From Rhabdothermincola sediminis (GTDB lineage: Bacteria > Actinomycetota > Acidimicrobiia > Acidimicrobiales > Acidimicrobilacustridaceae): a DNA stretch of 40,995 nt. Under the pieces are notes generated by a model. The model ran no database searches and was not told the origin of the DNA. It worked only from the letters and a program-made list of their open reading frames with translations. The DNA is taken from contig NZ_JACFSZ010000023.1 of NCBI RefSeq assembly GCF_014805525.1, positions 1-40,995 of the forward strand. Direction: 5' to 3'. Both the position numbers and the translations under genes were made by a program. The first letter of the stretch is position 1. Each line of letters begins with the position of its first letter. Below are positions 17,237 through 24,997 of this stretch, in pieces.

Positions 17237-18238
17237 CTAGAGCACCTTCGACAGGACCCCGATCGGCATGCGCAGGTCGTCGAGCATCTGCAGGTCCTCC
17301 TCCGGGGAACGCCCGAGGGTGGTGAGGTAGTTGCCCACGATCAGTGCGTTGATGCCGGCGGTCATGCCCAGGGCCTGCAGCTCGCGCAGGGTCACCTCCC
17401 GGCCGCCGGCGTAGCGCAGGATGGCACCGGGCAGGCCCAGGCGGAACAGCGCGATCCACCGGATGGCCTCCAGCGGCTCGACCAGCGGGCGATCCCCGAA
17501 CGGGGTGCCCGGCCGGGGGTTCAAGAAGTTGATCGGCACCTCGTCCGGCTCCACCTGCCGGAGCTGGCCGATGAGCTCGATGCGCTGCTCGACCGACTCC
17601 CCCATCCCCAGCAGCACGCCGCAGCACAGCTCCATGCCGTGCCGGCGCACCAGCCGGCAGGTCTCGAAGCGCTCGTCCCAGGTGTGGGTGGTGACCACCT
17701 GCGGGAAGAAGGACCGGGCGGTCTCGAGGTTGTGGTTGTAGCGGTGCACCCCACCCTCGGACAGGCGGCGGGCCTGCTCGTCGGTGAGGATGCCGGCGCT
17801 CACGGCCACGTTGATGCCCACCCGGTCGCGCACCATCGGTACGAGCTCCAGCAGCCGCTGCATCGTGCGCTCGTCCGGGCCACGGACCGCCAGCACGATG
17901 CAGAACTCCGACGCACCCAGCCGGGCGGTCTCCTCGGCGGCCCGAAGCACCTGGTCGGTGTCGAGGAACGGGGTGGCGAGCACCTGCGTCTCGAAACGGG
18001 CCGACTGGCTGCAGAAGTGGCAGTCCTCGGGGCAGCCGCCGGTCTTCGCCGACAGGATGCCCTCGACCTCGACCTCGGGGCCGCACCAGGCGAGACGCAC
18101 CTCATGCGCCAGGGCGGCGAGCGACGGCACCGATGAGCTCGGGAGCGCGGCCAGCGCCGCCAGCTCCTCCAAGCTGAGCTGCTCCTTGCGGTCGAGCAGC
18201 GTGGCCTCGGCATCGGCGATGAGGGCGCGGGAGGACAT
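17237..18238 (-). CDS. bioB: Biotin synthase
   Basis: Radical-SAM sulfur insertion enzyme that turns dethiobiotin into biotin. 333 residues. The SAM cluster cysteines are C69, C73 and C76 ([15 protein letters not shown]), a sequence almost unique to Bio[26 protein letters not shown] and LRYAGGREV (with the Arg that touches the second cluster) follow in order. bsaP starts 5 nt after the stop. No bioA, bioD or bioF is in the window, so the rest of the pathway is elsewhere or missing. A TACCCT -10 box 8 nt before ATG 18238 suggests its own leaderless transcript rather than read-through from the RNase J gene only 21 nt upstream. Confidence 0.98.
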   Translation of the reverse strand: MSSRALIADAEATLLDRKEQLSLEELAALAALPSSSVPSLAALAHEVRLAWCGPEVEVEGILSAKTGGCPEDCHFCSQSARFETQVLATPFLDTDQVLRAAEETARLGASEFCIVLAVRGPDERTMQRLLELVPMVRDRVGINVAVSAGILTDEQARRLSEGGVHRYNHNLETARSFFPQVVTTHTWDERFETCRLVRRHGMELCCGVLLGMGESVEQRIELIGQLRQVEPDEVPINFLNPRPGTPFGDRPLVEPLEAIRWIALFRLGLPGAILRYAGGREVTLRELQALGMTAGINALIVGNYLTTLGRSPEEDLQMLDDLRMPIGVLSKVL

Positions 18239-18246
18239 GGCCGCCG

Positions 18247-18252
18247 AGGGTA
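18247..18252 (-). promoter_or_regulatory. TANNNT -10 box, bioB
   Basis: Minus-strand TACCCT, 8 nt before the bioB ATG, squeezed into the 21-nt gap after the RNase J gene. I see no palindromic biotin operator over it. Confidence 0.5.
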
Positions 18253-18259
18253 ACGCCGG

Positions 18260-19924
18260 CTAGACCTCCATCACCACCGGGACGATCATGGGCCGCCGGC
18301 GGGTCTGCTCGTTCACGAACCGCCCCGCGGCCCGCCGCACCTGGCGCTGCAGGCTCTCGATGTCGGTGGCGTCCTTGTTGAAGGCGTCCTTCACCGCGTC
18401 ACGGACCTGTTGCGCGCACTGGTCGAGCAGGTCCTCTGCCTCGGGCGCGTGCACCCAGCCCCGGGTGATCACCTCCGGACCGGTCACGATCGCCCCCGTG
18501 GTGACGTCCACCGCGACGATGACCACCACCACGCCCTCCTCCGCCAGCACCCGGCGGTCACGCAGCACCCCCGCGCTCACGTCACCGATGATCCCGTCGA
18601 CGTAGAGGTACCCGGCCGGCGCCGCACCCCGCTGCACCTCGAGGCCGCCGTCGTGCAGCGTGAGGCGGTCCCCGTCCTCGCACACCATGACCTGCTCCGA
18701 TCGGAACCCCATGCCCGTCGCGAGCCGGGCGTGAGCGACGAGATGGCGGTACTCGCCGTGCACCGGCACGAACCACTCCGGCCGGGTGATCGACAGCAGG
18801 GTCTTGAGCTCCTCCTGCTTGGCGTGCCCGGTGGCGTGCACGTCGGCGATGCCCGAGTGCACGACATCGGCGCCCAGCCGGACCAATCCGTCGATCACCT
18901 TGCTGACGTTGGCCTCGTTGCCGGGGATCGGGTGCGAGCTCATGATCGCCACATCGCCGGGGCCGAGTTGCAACCAGCGGTTCTCGCTGGCCGCCAGCAG
19001 CGCCAGCGCCGACATCGGCTCACCCTGGGAGCCAGTGCTGATGACGCAGACCTGCGCGGGATCGAGATCGGCGACCTCCTCGATGTCTCGCAACGCATGG
19101 TCGGGTATGCGCAGCAACCCCATCGCCCGTGCCAGGCTGACGTTGCGCTTCATCGACAGGCCCATCGTGGCGATCGTGCGCCCGAACGCGATGGCCGCAT
19201 CCGCGATCTGCTGCACCCGGTGGATGTGCGACGCGAAGCACGTGGTGATGATGCGGCGCCCCTCGTACTGGTGGAACAGGTCGTAGAGCACCTGGCCCAC
19301 GCTCGACTCCGACGAGCTGTGGCCATGCTCGTCCGCGTTGGTCGAATCGGACAGCAACAGGCGTATCCCGTCACGATCAGCGATGGCGCCGATGCGAGCC
19401 AGGTCCGTGAGGCGGCCATCGACCGGGTTCAGGTCGAGCTTGAAATCGCCCGAGTGCAGGATGACCCCCTGTGGGGTGTGGAACGCCGTGGCGAAGCCGT
19501 GTGGCACCGAGTGCGTGACCGGGATGAACTCCACGTCGAAGGGCCCGATGGTGCGACGCTCACCGTCGCGCACCGCGATCAGCTCGGTGCGGTCGAGCAG
19601 TCCCGCCTCCTCGATGCGGTTGCTCGCCAAGCCCAACGTGAGCGCGGAGCCGTAGATCGGGAAGGACAGCTCGCGCAGCAGGAACGAGAACCCACCGACG
19701 TGGTCCTCGTGCCCGTGCGTGGCGATGGCACCCACGATGCGCTCCGCGTTCTCGCGCAGGTAGGTGAAGTCGGGCAGGACCAGGTCGACACCCAACATGT
19801 CGAGATCCGGGAACATCAGCCCGCAGTCGAGCAGCATGATCGAGCCCTCGACCTCGATACAGGCGCAGTTGCGGCCGATCTCTCCCAGGCCCCCGAGGAA
19901 GGTGATCCGGACCGGCTCAGCCAT
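18260..19924 (-). CDS. rnj: Ribonuclease J
   Basis: Beta-CASP metallo-beta-lactamase with 5'-3' exo- and endoribonuclease activity in RNA turnover and rRNA maturation. 554 residues from ATG 19924. The zinc motif is H70-x-H72-x-D74-H75 (ATHGHEDHVGG); HSVPHGFATAFHTPQGVILHSGDFKLD (seen across about 150-178), the LSDSTNADEHGHSSSE segment, TGSQGEPMSALALL and the RMMBL-type VPVHGEYRHLVAHARLA are all intact. A C-terminal domain with RPMIVPVVMEV ends it. The start overlaps the dapA stop by 8 nt (ATGGCTGA); dapA-RNase J is a standard actinobacterial pair. A longer in-frame start at 19975 adds a basic, unconserved tail inside dapA. Confidence 0.97.
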   Translation of the reverse strand: MAEPVRITFLGGLGEIGRNCACIEVEGSIMLLDCGLMFPDLDMLGVDLVLPDFTYLRENAERIVGAIATHGHEDHVGGFSFLLRELSFPIYGSALTLGLASNRIEEAGLLDRTELIAVRDGERRTIGPFDVEFIPVTHSVPHGFATAFHTPQGVILHSGDFKLDLNPVDGRLTDLARIGAIADRDGIRLLLSDSTNADEHGHSSSESSVGQVLYDLFHQYEGRRIITTCFASHIHRVQQIADAAIAFGRTIATMGLSMKRNVSLARAMGLLRIPDHALRDIEEVADLDPAQVCVISTGSQGEPMSALALLAASENRWLQLGPGDVAIMSSHPIPGNEANVSKVIDGLVRLGADVVHSGIADVHATGHAKQEELKTLLSITRPEWFVPVHGEYRHLVAHARLATGMGFRSEQVMVCEDGDRLTLHDGGLEVQRGAAPAGYLYVDGIIGDVSAGVLRDRRVLAEEGVVVVIVAVDVTTGAIVTGPEVITRGWVHAPEAEDLLDQCAQQVRDAVKDAFNKDATDIESLQRQVRRAAGRFVNEQTRRRPMIVPVVMEV

Positions 19925-20798
19925 GCAGGTTCTTCCAGACCTCGAGCGCCCGGTCCTCCAGACCGGCCGGCGCATCGCCCATGGGGAGACGGCACTGGCC
20001 TGCCGGCTGGCCGAGCGCCCGGAGCATGGCCTTGGCGGGGATGGGGTTGGGCGCGGCGTCTCCGGTCTCGAAGTCGTAGCTCTCGAGGAGCCGGGCGTTG
20101 ATCCGCCGGGCCTCGGCCAGCTCGCCGCGCTCGAACGCCGCGATCATCTCCCCCATCGGCGCCGCCGCCCAGTGGGTGCACACACCGATGACGCCGACCG
20201 CACCGACCGCCAGCAGGGGCAGGGTCAGCGAATCGTCACCGCTGTAGAGCTCGAAGCCATCGGGTGCCTCGGCCAGCAGGCGCGCCGAGGCTGCGGGGTC
20301 GCCGGCCGCGTCCTTCACCCCCACAACGTTTGGAACCTCCCGGGCCAGGCGGACCAGCACATCGTGGGAGATCTTGCGCCCGGTGCGCACCGGGATGTCG
20401 TAGAGGAGGACCGGCAAGCGGGTGGCAGCCGCGACCCGGCGGAAGTGGGCTTCGATCCCCGCCTGCGAGGGCCGGTTGTAATAGGGCGTCACCACCAGCA
20501 CCCCGTCGAGGCCCGCGCCATCGGCTCTGGCGGTCAGCTCCGCCGCGTGCCTGGTGTCGTTGGTGCCGCTCCCGGCCAGCAGCGGGACGTCCACCGCGGC
20601 CCGCACCGCTCGCCACACCTCGACCTGCTCATCGTCGGTGAGCACGCTGGCCTCACCGGTCGTGCCGGTGACCACCAGCCCGTCGTTGCCCTGCTCGACC
20701 AGCCATCGGGCCAGCGCAGCCGCGCCGTCGAGGTCGACCCGGCCGTCGGCGCCGAACGGCGTCACCATCGCGGTCAGCACACGTCCGAAGCGAGCCAT
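19917..20798 (-). CDS. dapA: 4-hydroxy-tetrahydrodipicolinate synthase
   Basis: Condenses pyruvate with aspartate semialdehyde, the committed step to lysine and diaminopimelate. 293 residues, normal. The Schiff-base lysine is K162 (VVGVKDAAGD), the catalytic Tyr is Y133 (LLYDIPVRTG, with R138 binding the substrate carboxylate), and the relay residues T46/T47 (GTTGEAS) and Y106 (TPYYNRP) are present. ATG 20798 lies 14 nt after the regulator gene stop and the end overlaps the RNase J start, giving a regulator-dapA-rnj operon. The frame is open 28 residues further upstream but that part overlaps the regulator and is unlike the family. Confidence 0.98.
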   Translation of the reverse strand: MARFGRVLTAMVTPFGADGRVDLDGAAALARWLVEQGNDGLVVTGTTGEASVLTDDEQVEVWRAVRAAVDVPLLAGSGTNDTRHAAELTARADGAGLDGVLVVTPYYNRPSQAGIEAHFRRVAAATRLPVLLYDIPVRTGRKISHDVLVRLAREVPNVVGVKDAAGDPAASARLLAEAPDGFELYSGDDSLTLPLLAVGAVGVIGVCTHWAAAPMGEMIAAFERGELAEARRINARLLESYDFETGDAAPNPIPAKAMLRALGQPAGQCRLPMGDAPAGLEDRALEVWKNLHG

Positions 20799-20812
20799 CG
20801 TCTCTGGTGCCC

Positions 20813-21448
20813 TCACTCCCTGGTCTCGCTGCCCCGCTCGATGCCGAGCGTGGCCAGCAGGTGCTCGTGCAGCTCGAACCACACGGTGTGGTACGAGTCG
20901 ATCGTCGGCTTGGTGAACCAGTCGAGCTCACCGCCGCGCACCCGGTCGAGCGCGTTCGTGAACCGGGGACGGTACCCGGAGAAGCGCTGGAGCGCGCCCG
21001 CCAGGCGATCGCACACCGGGCCGACGGCCGCGTCGAGCGACACCAGCTCGTCCACCAGCGCCTGGTCGTAGCCGCGATCGGTGTGGTCGTTCACCACCGT
21101 GACGTCGCCGGTCTCGCGCACCTGCCAGCGGGTGCACAGCTCGAGGAGCGCGGGGTTGTGCCGGAGGAACGAGCGATAGGCGCTGGCCACGGGCTCGCGG
21201 GTGTCGGTCTCGTCGAGCTCGGCGGCGAGGAGCCGCTCACCCTCTGCCCGGCCGGCGGCGGTCAAGGTCCAACCACTCACCCTCCCCTGGCGATGGCGCA
21301 CCAGCGACTCGGCCTCGAACACCTCGAGGTGCTTCTCGACCGTGGCCACCGTGAGCCCCACGGCCTCGGCCAGCGTGGCGGGCTCGGCGAAACCCTTCAA
21401 CCGCAGCCCGAGCAGCACGAGCAGGTCGGCAGGTGACTCGGCGGGCAT
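20813..21448 (-). CDS. Winged-helix (MarR/ArsR-like) DNA-binding protein
   Basis: 211 residues. The first half carries a winged-helix domain: LLVLLGLRLKGFAEPATLAEAVGLTVATVEKHLEVFEAES (read as helices H1-H3, about 10-48) then the wing LVRHRQGRVSGWTLTAAGRAEGERLLAAEL. The second half is a helical domain rich in Trp/Tyr/Arg with no recognised ligand site. Such proteins are probably transcription regulators, but target and ligand are unknown. TAGGGT 7 nt before ATG 21448 indicates a leaderless transcript. It heads the dapA-rnj operon, so control of dapA is conceivable but is only inference from position. Confidence 0.75.
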   Translation of the reverse strand: MPAESPADLLVLLGLRLKGFAEPATLAEAVGLTVATVEKHLEVFEAESLVRHRQGRVSGWTLTAAGRAEGERLLAAELDETDTREPVASAYRSFLRHNPALLELCTRWQVRETGDVTVVNDHTDRGYDQALVDELVSLDAAVGPVCDRLAGALQRFSGYRPRFTNALDRVRGGELDWFTKPTIDSYHTVWFELHEHLLATLGIERGSETRE

Positions 21449-21455
21449 CCTCGGC

Positions 21456-21461
21456 ACCCTA
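21456..21461 (-). promoter_or_regulatory. TANNNT -10 box, regulator-dapA-rnj operon
   Basis: Minus-strand TAGGGT, 7 nt before the ATG of the winged-helix gene. Confidence 0.5.
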
Positions 21462-21500
21462 CCAGCGCGCCTCACCCCAGCCGTCGGGGGCGGGTGCGGT

Positions 21501-22379
21501 TCATCGGGTGGCGAGCTCGACCACCGCGTCGACGAACCGGGCCGCGGCAGCGGGTGGGCCCAGGGGCAGGTACAGCGCGGGCTCGATGAGCTCCAGCTCC
21601 ATGAGCAGCGGCTCACCGTCGACCGTGACGCAGTCGACCCGCGCGTACAGCACCGGCCCGACGATCGAGCTGGCAGCCTCGAGGGCTCGGGCCGCGAGCT
21701 CGCGCTCCGCCATGGTGGCCTCCACCAGCTGCTCGCCGCCCCCGAACTGCGGCTGGACGCGGAACTCACCCGGTGAGGGGACCTTCGACACCGCGTGGGT
21801 GATCGTGCCGGCGACGACCACCAGCGACGTCTCCCCCCGCGATTCCACCCCGTCCAGGAAGGGCTGGACGAGCGCGTCGCCCTGCGCGGTCAACACGGCC
21901 AGAGCCCGCTCACCATCCGGATCGTCGAGGCGATGGCGGGTGGTGCCGAACGAGCCGGCGGACACCGCGGGCTTGAGCACCACGTCGTCCCAGCCCCGGG
22001 CGTCGAGGATCATGCCGAGACCCTCCGCTTCGCCGGACTCGACCAGCACGGTCGGCACCACCGGCACACCGCAGCGCTCGAGATCCAGCAGGTAGCGCTT
22101 GTGGGCGTTCCACCGCACGGCCCGGCCGGGGTTGCACAGCGTGGTGTCACGCTCGACCCGTGTGCACCACTCGAGGAAGCGGTCGAGCCGGCGGTGGTAG
22201 TCCCACGTGGAACGGATCACCACCAGGTCGTAGTCCCGCCAATCGACGGTGGCCGAGTCCCATGCCACCCACTCGCCGCGTACGGCTCGATCGGCGAGGC
22301 CCGAGTCGATCAGCGGCCGGTCCTCGTCCTCGTGCGGCAGCGCCGGGGCGGTCACGAACGCGATCCGGGGCTCGCTCAC
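21501..22379 (-). CDS. ATP-grasp family protein of unknown substrate
   Basis: 292 residues. The N-terminal domain has VAWDSATVDWRDYDLVVIRSTWDYHRR, seen in a family of stand-alone ATP-grasp proteins related to glutathione synthetase/RimK-type ligases. The ATP-grasp fold follows: K(R)YLLDLERCGVPVVPT, the first nucleotide Lys in DDVVLKPAVSAGSFGT (about 155-170), VQPFLDGVESRGETSLVVV as the large loop, and the metal-binding DCVTVDGEPLLMELELIEP (about 250-268) with the expected Glu/Glu pair. It most likely joins a carboxylate to an amine or thiol. No partner gene lies next to it, so the product is unknown. GTG 22379 has TAGGAT 9 nt upstream. Confidence 0.8.
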   Translation of the reverse strand: MSEPRIAFVTAPALPHEDEDRPLIDSGLADRAVRGEWVAWDSATVDWRDYDLVVIRSTWDYHRRLDRFLEWCTRVERDTTLCNPGRAVRWNAHKRYLLDLERCGVPVVPTVLVESGEAEGLGMILDARGWDDVVLKPAVSAGSFGTTRHRLDDPDGERALAVLTAQGDALVQPFLDGVESRGETSLVVVAGTITHAVSKVPSPGEFRVQPQFGGGEQLVEATMAERELAARALEAASSIVGPVLYARVDCVTVDGEPLLMELELIEPALYLPLGPPAAAARFVDAVVELATR

Positions 22380-22388
22380 GAGCCCCGG

Positions 22389-22394
22389 ATCCTA
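22389..22394 (-). promoter_or_regulatory. TANNNT -10 box, ATP-grasp gene
   Basis: Minus-strand TAGGAT, 9 nt before GTG 22379, in the 90-nt spacer after the diiron gene. Confidence 0.45.
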
Positions 22395-22469
22395 TTGCAC
22401 CTCTTCTCGCGCCCCTGCTCCCCTGCCCCGATCGTGGTCCTCGCCCGTCAGCTCGGGGAGCCGACTCGC

Positions 22470-23582
22470 TCAGGAGACGGCGGGGACGTCCTGACCGAGC
22501 GCGAACTGGTCGTACTCCTCGCCGGTGTCGGCCCAGTCCTCGAACATGATCACGCCCAGCTCGGTGAACTTCTTGCGCAGCCACCCGTCCGCGGCGTCGA
22601 GGAGCCCCAGCTTCTTGCAGTTCGGCACGATCTTCGAGAACAGCATCGCCTGGAAGACCTGCTGCTCCGGCGTGGCCATCACCAACGACACGGCTTCCTT
22701 GACCGGCACGCCCATGCGATCCCACACCTCCTGCTGGAGGAACCGGTCCCGCATCCGCACCGCGGCCTCGAACGCGAACTCCTGACGCTCGCGGATCTCC
22801 TTGGCGTCGAGCTCCGCGTAGTACTCCTTGAGCGAGAGCACCCCGAAGGCCACGTGGCGGGCCTCGTCGCTCATCACGTACCGCAGCAACTGCTTGAGCA
22901 GCGGCTCGGTGGTGAGGTTGTGCATGAACCCGAACGCGGCCAGCGCCAGGCCCTCGACCATGATCTGCATACCCAGGTAGGTCATGTCCCAGCGGGGGTC
23001 CTCGATGATGTCGTCGAGCAGCATCCGCAGGTGGGCGTTGATCGGGTAGTGCCCGGAGAGCTTGTCCTCGAGGTACTTGGCGAAGACCTCCACGTGGCGG
23101 GCCTCGTCCATCACCTGGGTCGAGGCGTAGTACTTGGCATCGATCCAGGGCACGGTCTCCACGATCTTGGCGGTGCAGATCAGCGCGCCTTGCTCACCGT
23201 GCATGAACTGGCTGAGCGTCCAGTTCTGGGACTCGATGCCGAGCTGCAGCCATTCCTTGTCGCCCCAGTGCTCGAAGCAGGTCCCGGTGAGGTCCATCTC
23301 GCTCTGACCGTTGGCCGCCGCATTGGCGAGCACCACCTTCTCCTGGTCCACGTCGGTGTCCCAGGGCAGGTCGGTCTCCCCGTTCCACTGCGCGTTCTTC
23401 GCCTTCTCGTAGAGCTTGTTGAGCGCGGGCCGGGCCCCCTTCTCGTAGTCCCAGGTGAAGATGGCATCCGCGCTGTCCTTGACCGTGTGGACGAGCGCGT
23501 CGACGTCGGTGTTGGTGATGGCGAGGATCGCCTCGAGGTCGTTCACCTCGGACCGGCCGATGATCTCCTCAGTGCTGGACAT
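22470..23582 (-). CDS. Ferritin-like diiron-carboxylate protein
   Basis: 370-residue mostly helical protein. Ferritin-like diiron ligands are visible as E130 (HGEQGALI), E160-x-x-H163 (MDEARHVEVF), E210 (MVEGLALAAFG) and E240-x-x-H243 (SDEARHVAFG): two E...ExxH pairs, the four-helix-bundle pattern of oxygen-activating diiron enzymes. The size is larger than ferritin or R2lox and closer to N-oxygenase or ribonucleotide-reductase-R2-like oxygenases, but I cannot name the substrate. No signal peptide. It overlaps the upstream TetR gene by 14 nt (start inside the end of that gene), so both are made from one transcript controlled by the palindromic operator at 24238-24268. That links its expression to a small-molecule ligand. 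Confidence 0.8.
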   Translation of the reverse strand: MSSTEEIIGRSEVNDLEAILAITNTDVDALVHTVKDSADAIFTWDYEKGARPALNKLYEKAKNAQWNGETDLPWDTDVDQEKVVLANAAANGQSEMDLTGTCFEHWGDKEWLQLGIESQNWTLSQFMHGEQGALICTAKIVETVPWIDAKYYASTQVMDEARHVEVFAKYLEDKLSGHYPINAHLRMLLDDIIEDPRWDMTYLGMQIMVEGLALAAFGFMHNLTTEPLLKQLLRYVMSDEARHVAFGVLSLKEYYAELDAKEIRERQEFAFEAAVRMRDRFLQQEVWDRMGVPVKEAVSLVMATPEQQVFQAMLFSKIVPNCKKLGLLDAADGWLRKKFTELGVIMFEDWADTGEEYDQFALGQDVPAVS

Positions 23583-24195
23583 GCGTCTGCTCCTGTTCGT
23601 GAACGGGGGTGAGCCCGGGTAGGACGAAGGTCGAGACCAGCCGACGGACGTCGGCCTCATCGGTGAGATCGATGGGTGCTTCGGGGTCGGCGGCGTACGC
23701 CACCACCAGCCGGGCCGCCCATTCGGCGGCCCGCCCGGCGCGGTCCTCGGGGAGGAAGCGGCGGAGATGGGGTGCGAGGAAGGCGACCGCTCGCTCGAGG
23801 AGTGGATCGAGGCCGTCGAAGCTGAGATGGGGCAGCACGACACCCGGCTCATTGGCCAGGAGGTACTGGAGCGCGTCGTGGTCCCGCAGCGCCTCGGCGG
23901 TGCCCCCGATCGCCTGCACGAGCGCCTCCTCCAAGGTCCCGGCCCCATCCAGCCTGCCCTGCATGGCCCGGAGCAGGCGCTGCACCTCGGCATCCAGGAC
24001 CGCCAGGAGCAACACCTCGCGACCGCCGGGGAAAAGCCGGTAGATCGTGGCTCGGCTGCAACCTGCCTCGTGGGCGATGTCGTCAAGCGTGGTGCGCCGC
24101 ACACCCGCGCGGGATACGCAGCGCAGGGCTCCCGCCACGATCCGCGCGTCAAGTCGGTCTGGCCGGGGCTCGGCTGGACTGGTCACCGCCGGCAC
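23569..24195 (-). CDS. TetR-family regulator (of the diiron operon)
   Basis: TetR regulator, 208 residues from GTG 24195. The DNA-binding domain is RTTLDDIAHEAGCSRATIYRLFPGGREVLL (two parts of one HTH, about 34-63); the rest is a ligand-binding helical domain with no recognised pocket. The frame is open up to a TTG at 24273, but that TTG is the -35 element of the apparent promoter, so translation must start later; GTG 24195 has GGGGGAG 8 nt upstream and GTG 24186 is an alternative. Its last 14 nt overlap the diiron protein start. Autoregulation through the inverted repeat that covers its promoter is likely. Confidence 0.88.
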   Translation of the reverse strand: MPAVTSPAEPRPDRLDARIVAGALRCVSRAGVRRTTLDDIAHEAGCSRATIYRLFPGGREVLLLAVLDAEVQRLLRAMQGRLDGAGTLEEALVQAIGGTAEALRDHDALQYLLANEPGVVLPHLSFDGLDPLLERAVAFLAPHLRRFLPEDRAGRAAEWAARLVVAYAADPEAPIDLTDEADVRRLVSTFVLPGLTPVHEQEQTHVQH

Positions 24196-24237
24196 CCCCT
24201 CATCTCCCCCTGTTCCCCCTGTCGAAGACGACCATCT

Positions 24238-24268
24238 GATGAGACAATAAGGCTGATCTTGTCTCATC
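24238..24268. promoter_or_regulatory. Palindromic operator of the TetR/diiron operon
   Basis: GATGAGACAA and TTGTCTCATC form a perfect 10-bp inverted repeat separated by 11 nt. It covers the -10 element and reaches the -35 element of the promoter below, 43 nt upstream of the TetR start. A textbook position for TetR self-repression. Confidence 0.75.
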
Positions 24269-24273
24269 GCCAA
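24244..24273 (-). promoter_or_regulatory. Promoter of the TetR/diiron operon
   Basis: Minus-strand TTGGCG (24273-24268), 18 nt, TATTGT (24249-24244). Transcription should begin near 24237, leaving a leader of about 40 nt. Confidence 0.55.
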
Positions 24274-24352
24274 GAGCCGTCGTCTGTGACTTCGGTCTCA
24301 GCTCGCCACTCACTCCGGCCTGCTCGCCCTCCGACCGCCCTCCGACTGCGCG

Positions 24353-24400
24353 TTCTGGCATGTCAAACGCGTGCTCCGGCACGCGTTTGACATGCCAGAA
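24353..24400. repeat. 48-nt perfect inverted repeat (22-bp arms, TCCG loop)
   Basis: The left arm (24353-24374, TTCTGGCATGTC...) and right arm (24379-24400, ...GACATGCCAGAA) are perfectly complementary over 22 bp around the 4-nt loop TCCG. It begins 9 nt after the stop of the second TetR gene, so it may end the SURF1-TetR transcript, yet neither strand has a U-tract after it. Its base composition is less GC-rich than the surroundings. See findings. Confidence 0.9.
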
Positions 24401-24409
24401 GGCAAAGGT

Positions 24410-24997
24410 TCAGGGGAGCAGGCCGCCGACGAACTGGGACCGCACCAGCAGCTCGACCTGAGCCCGATCGGTCAGGTCCCACTGACCCTGGCTCCCGACG
24501 TAGGAGAGGAACATCCGGGTCAGGTAGTCCGCCGCCTCCCCCGGGTCGACACCGGGGCGGAGACGCTCGCCCCGGAGCAGGGCCAGCAGGTAGGCCCGCA
24601 TGGCGGCCTCGATGAGCGGCACGGTCTGGGACAGCTCCTCCAGCAGGGCCTCGGGCTCGGTGCGCAGGATCCGCTGCAGCAAGGCGTGCTCATGGATCGC
24701 CCGGTGACCGAAGATCAAGCCCTCCTCGAGCTTCGCTGCCAGGTCCGGCGCGGCAGAGACATGGTGCTCGAGCCGGGCGAAGAACCGGCCCACCTCCCAG
24801 GTGACCGTGTCGTGGACCAGATGCTCGCGCCCTCCCGGGAAGTAGCGGTACAGCGTGGCCCGGGAGAGCCCGGCCTCCCTGGCGACGTCCTCCAGGGAGG
24901 TCTTCGCCAGGCCCCAACGTTCGATGCAGGTGAGCGTCGCAGCCAGGATCCGTGTCCGGGTGCGCTCCTTGCCGACCGCCGCGCCGCCGCTCCTCAC
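24410..24997 (-). CDS. TetR-family regulator (co-transcribed with SURF1)
   Basis: 195 residues from GTG 24997, whose GTGA overlaps the SURF1 stop by 4 nt. HTH: KTSLEDVAREAGLSRATLYR then YFPGGREHLVHDTV (about 28-60). The helical effector domain (about 70-195) includes HHVSAAPDLAAKLEEGLIFG and MFLSYVGSQGQWDLTDRAQ. It shares the EAGxSRATxYRxFPGGRExL signature with the TetR gene at 23569-24195, so the two look like paralogues. The longer open frame (to 25087) reads through SURF1 out of frame and is not used. I see no palindrome at a promoter of its own; control may be through the SURF1 promoter. Ligand unknown. Confidence 0.87.
   Translation of the reverse strand: MRSGGAAVGKERTRTRILAATLTCIERWGLAKTSLEDVAREAGLSRATLYRYFPGGREHLVHDTVTWEVGRFFARLEHHVSAAPDLAAKLEEGLIFGHRAIHEHALLQRILRTEPEALLEELSQTVPLIEAAMRAYLLALLRGERLRPGVDPGEAADYLTRMFLSYVGSQGQWDLTDRAQVELLVRSQFVGGLLP

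Noticed and set aside
14416-17325. A plus-strand open frame of about 970 codons opposite ftsK
   Set aside because: Rich in Arg/His/Gly with no domain, exactly antisense to ftsK. Long antisense frames are expected at this GC content.
24200-24382. Small minus-strand frame of 60 codons spanning the TetR operator and the left arm of the 48-nt hairpin
   Set aside because: Overlaps promoter, operator and hairpin, has no ribosome-binding site, and resembles no known peptide.
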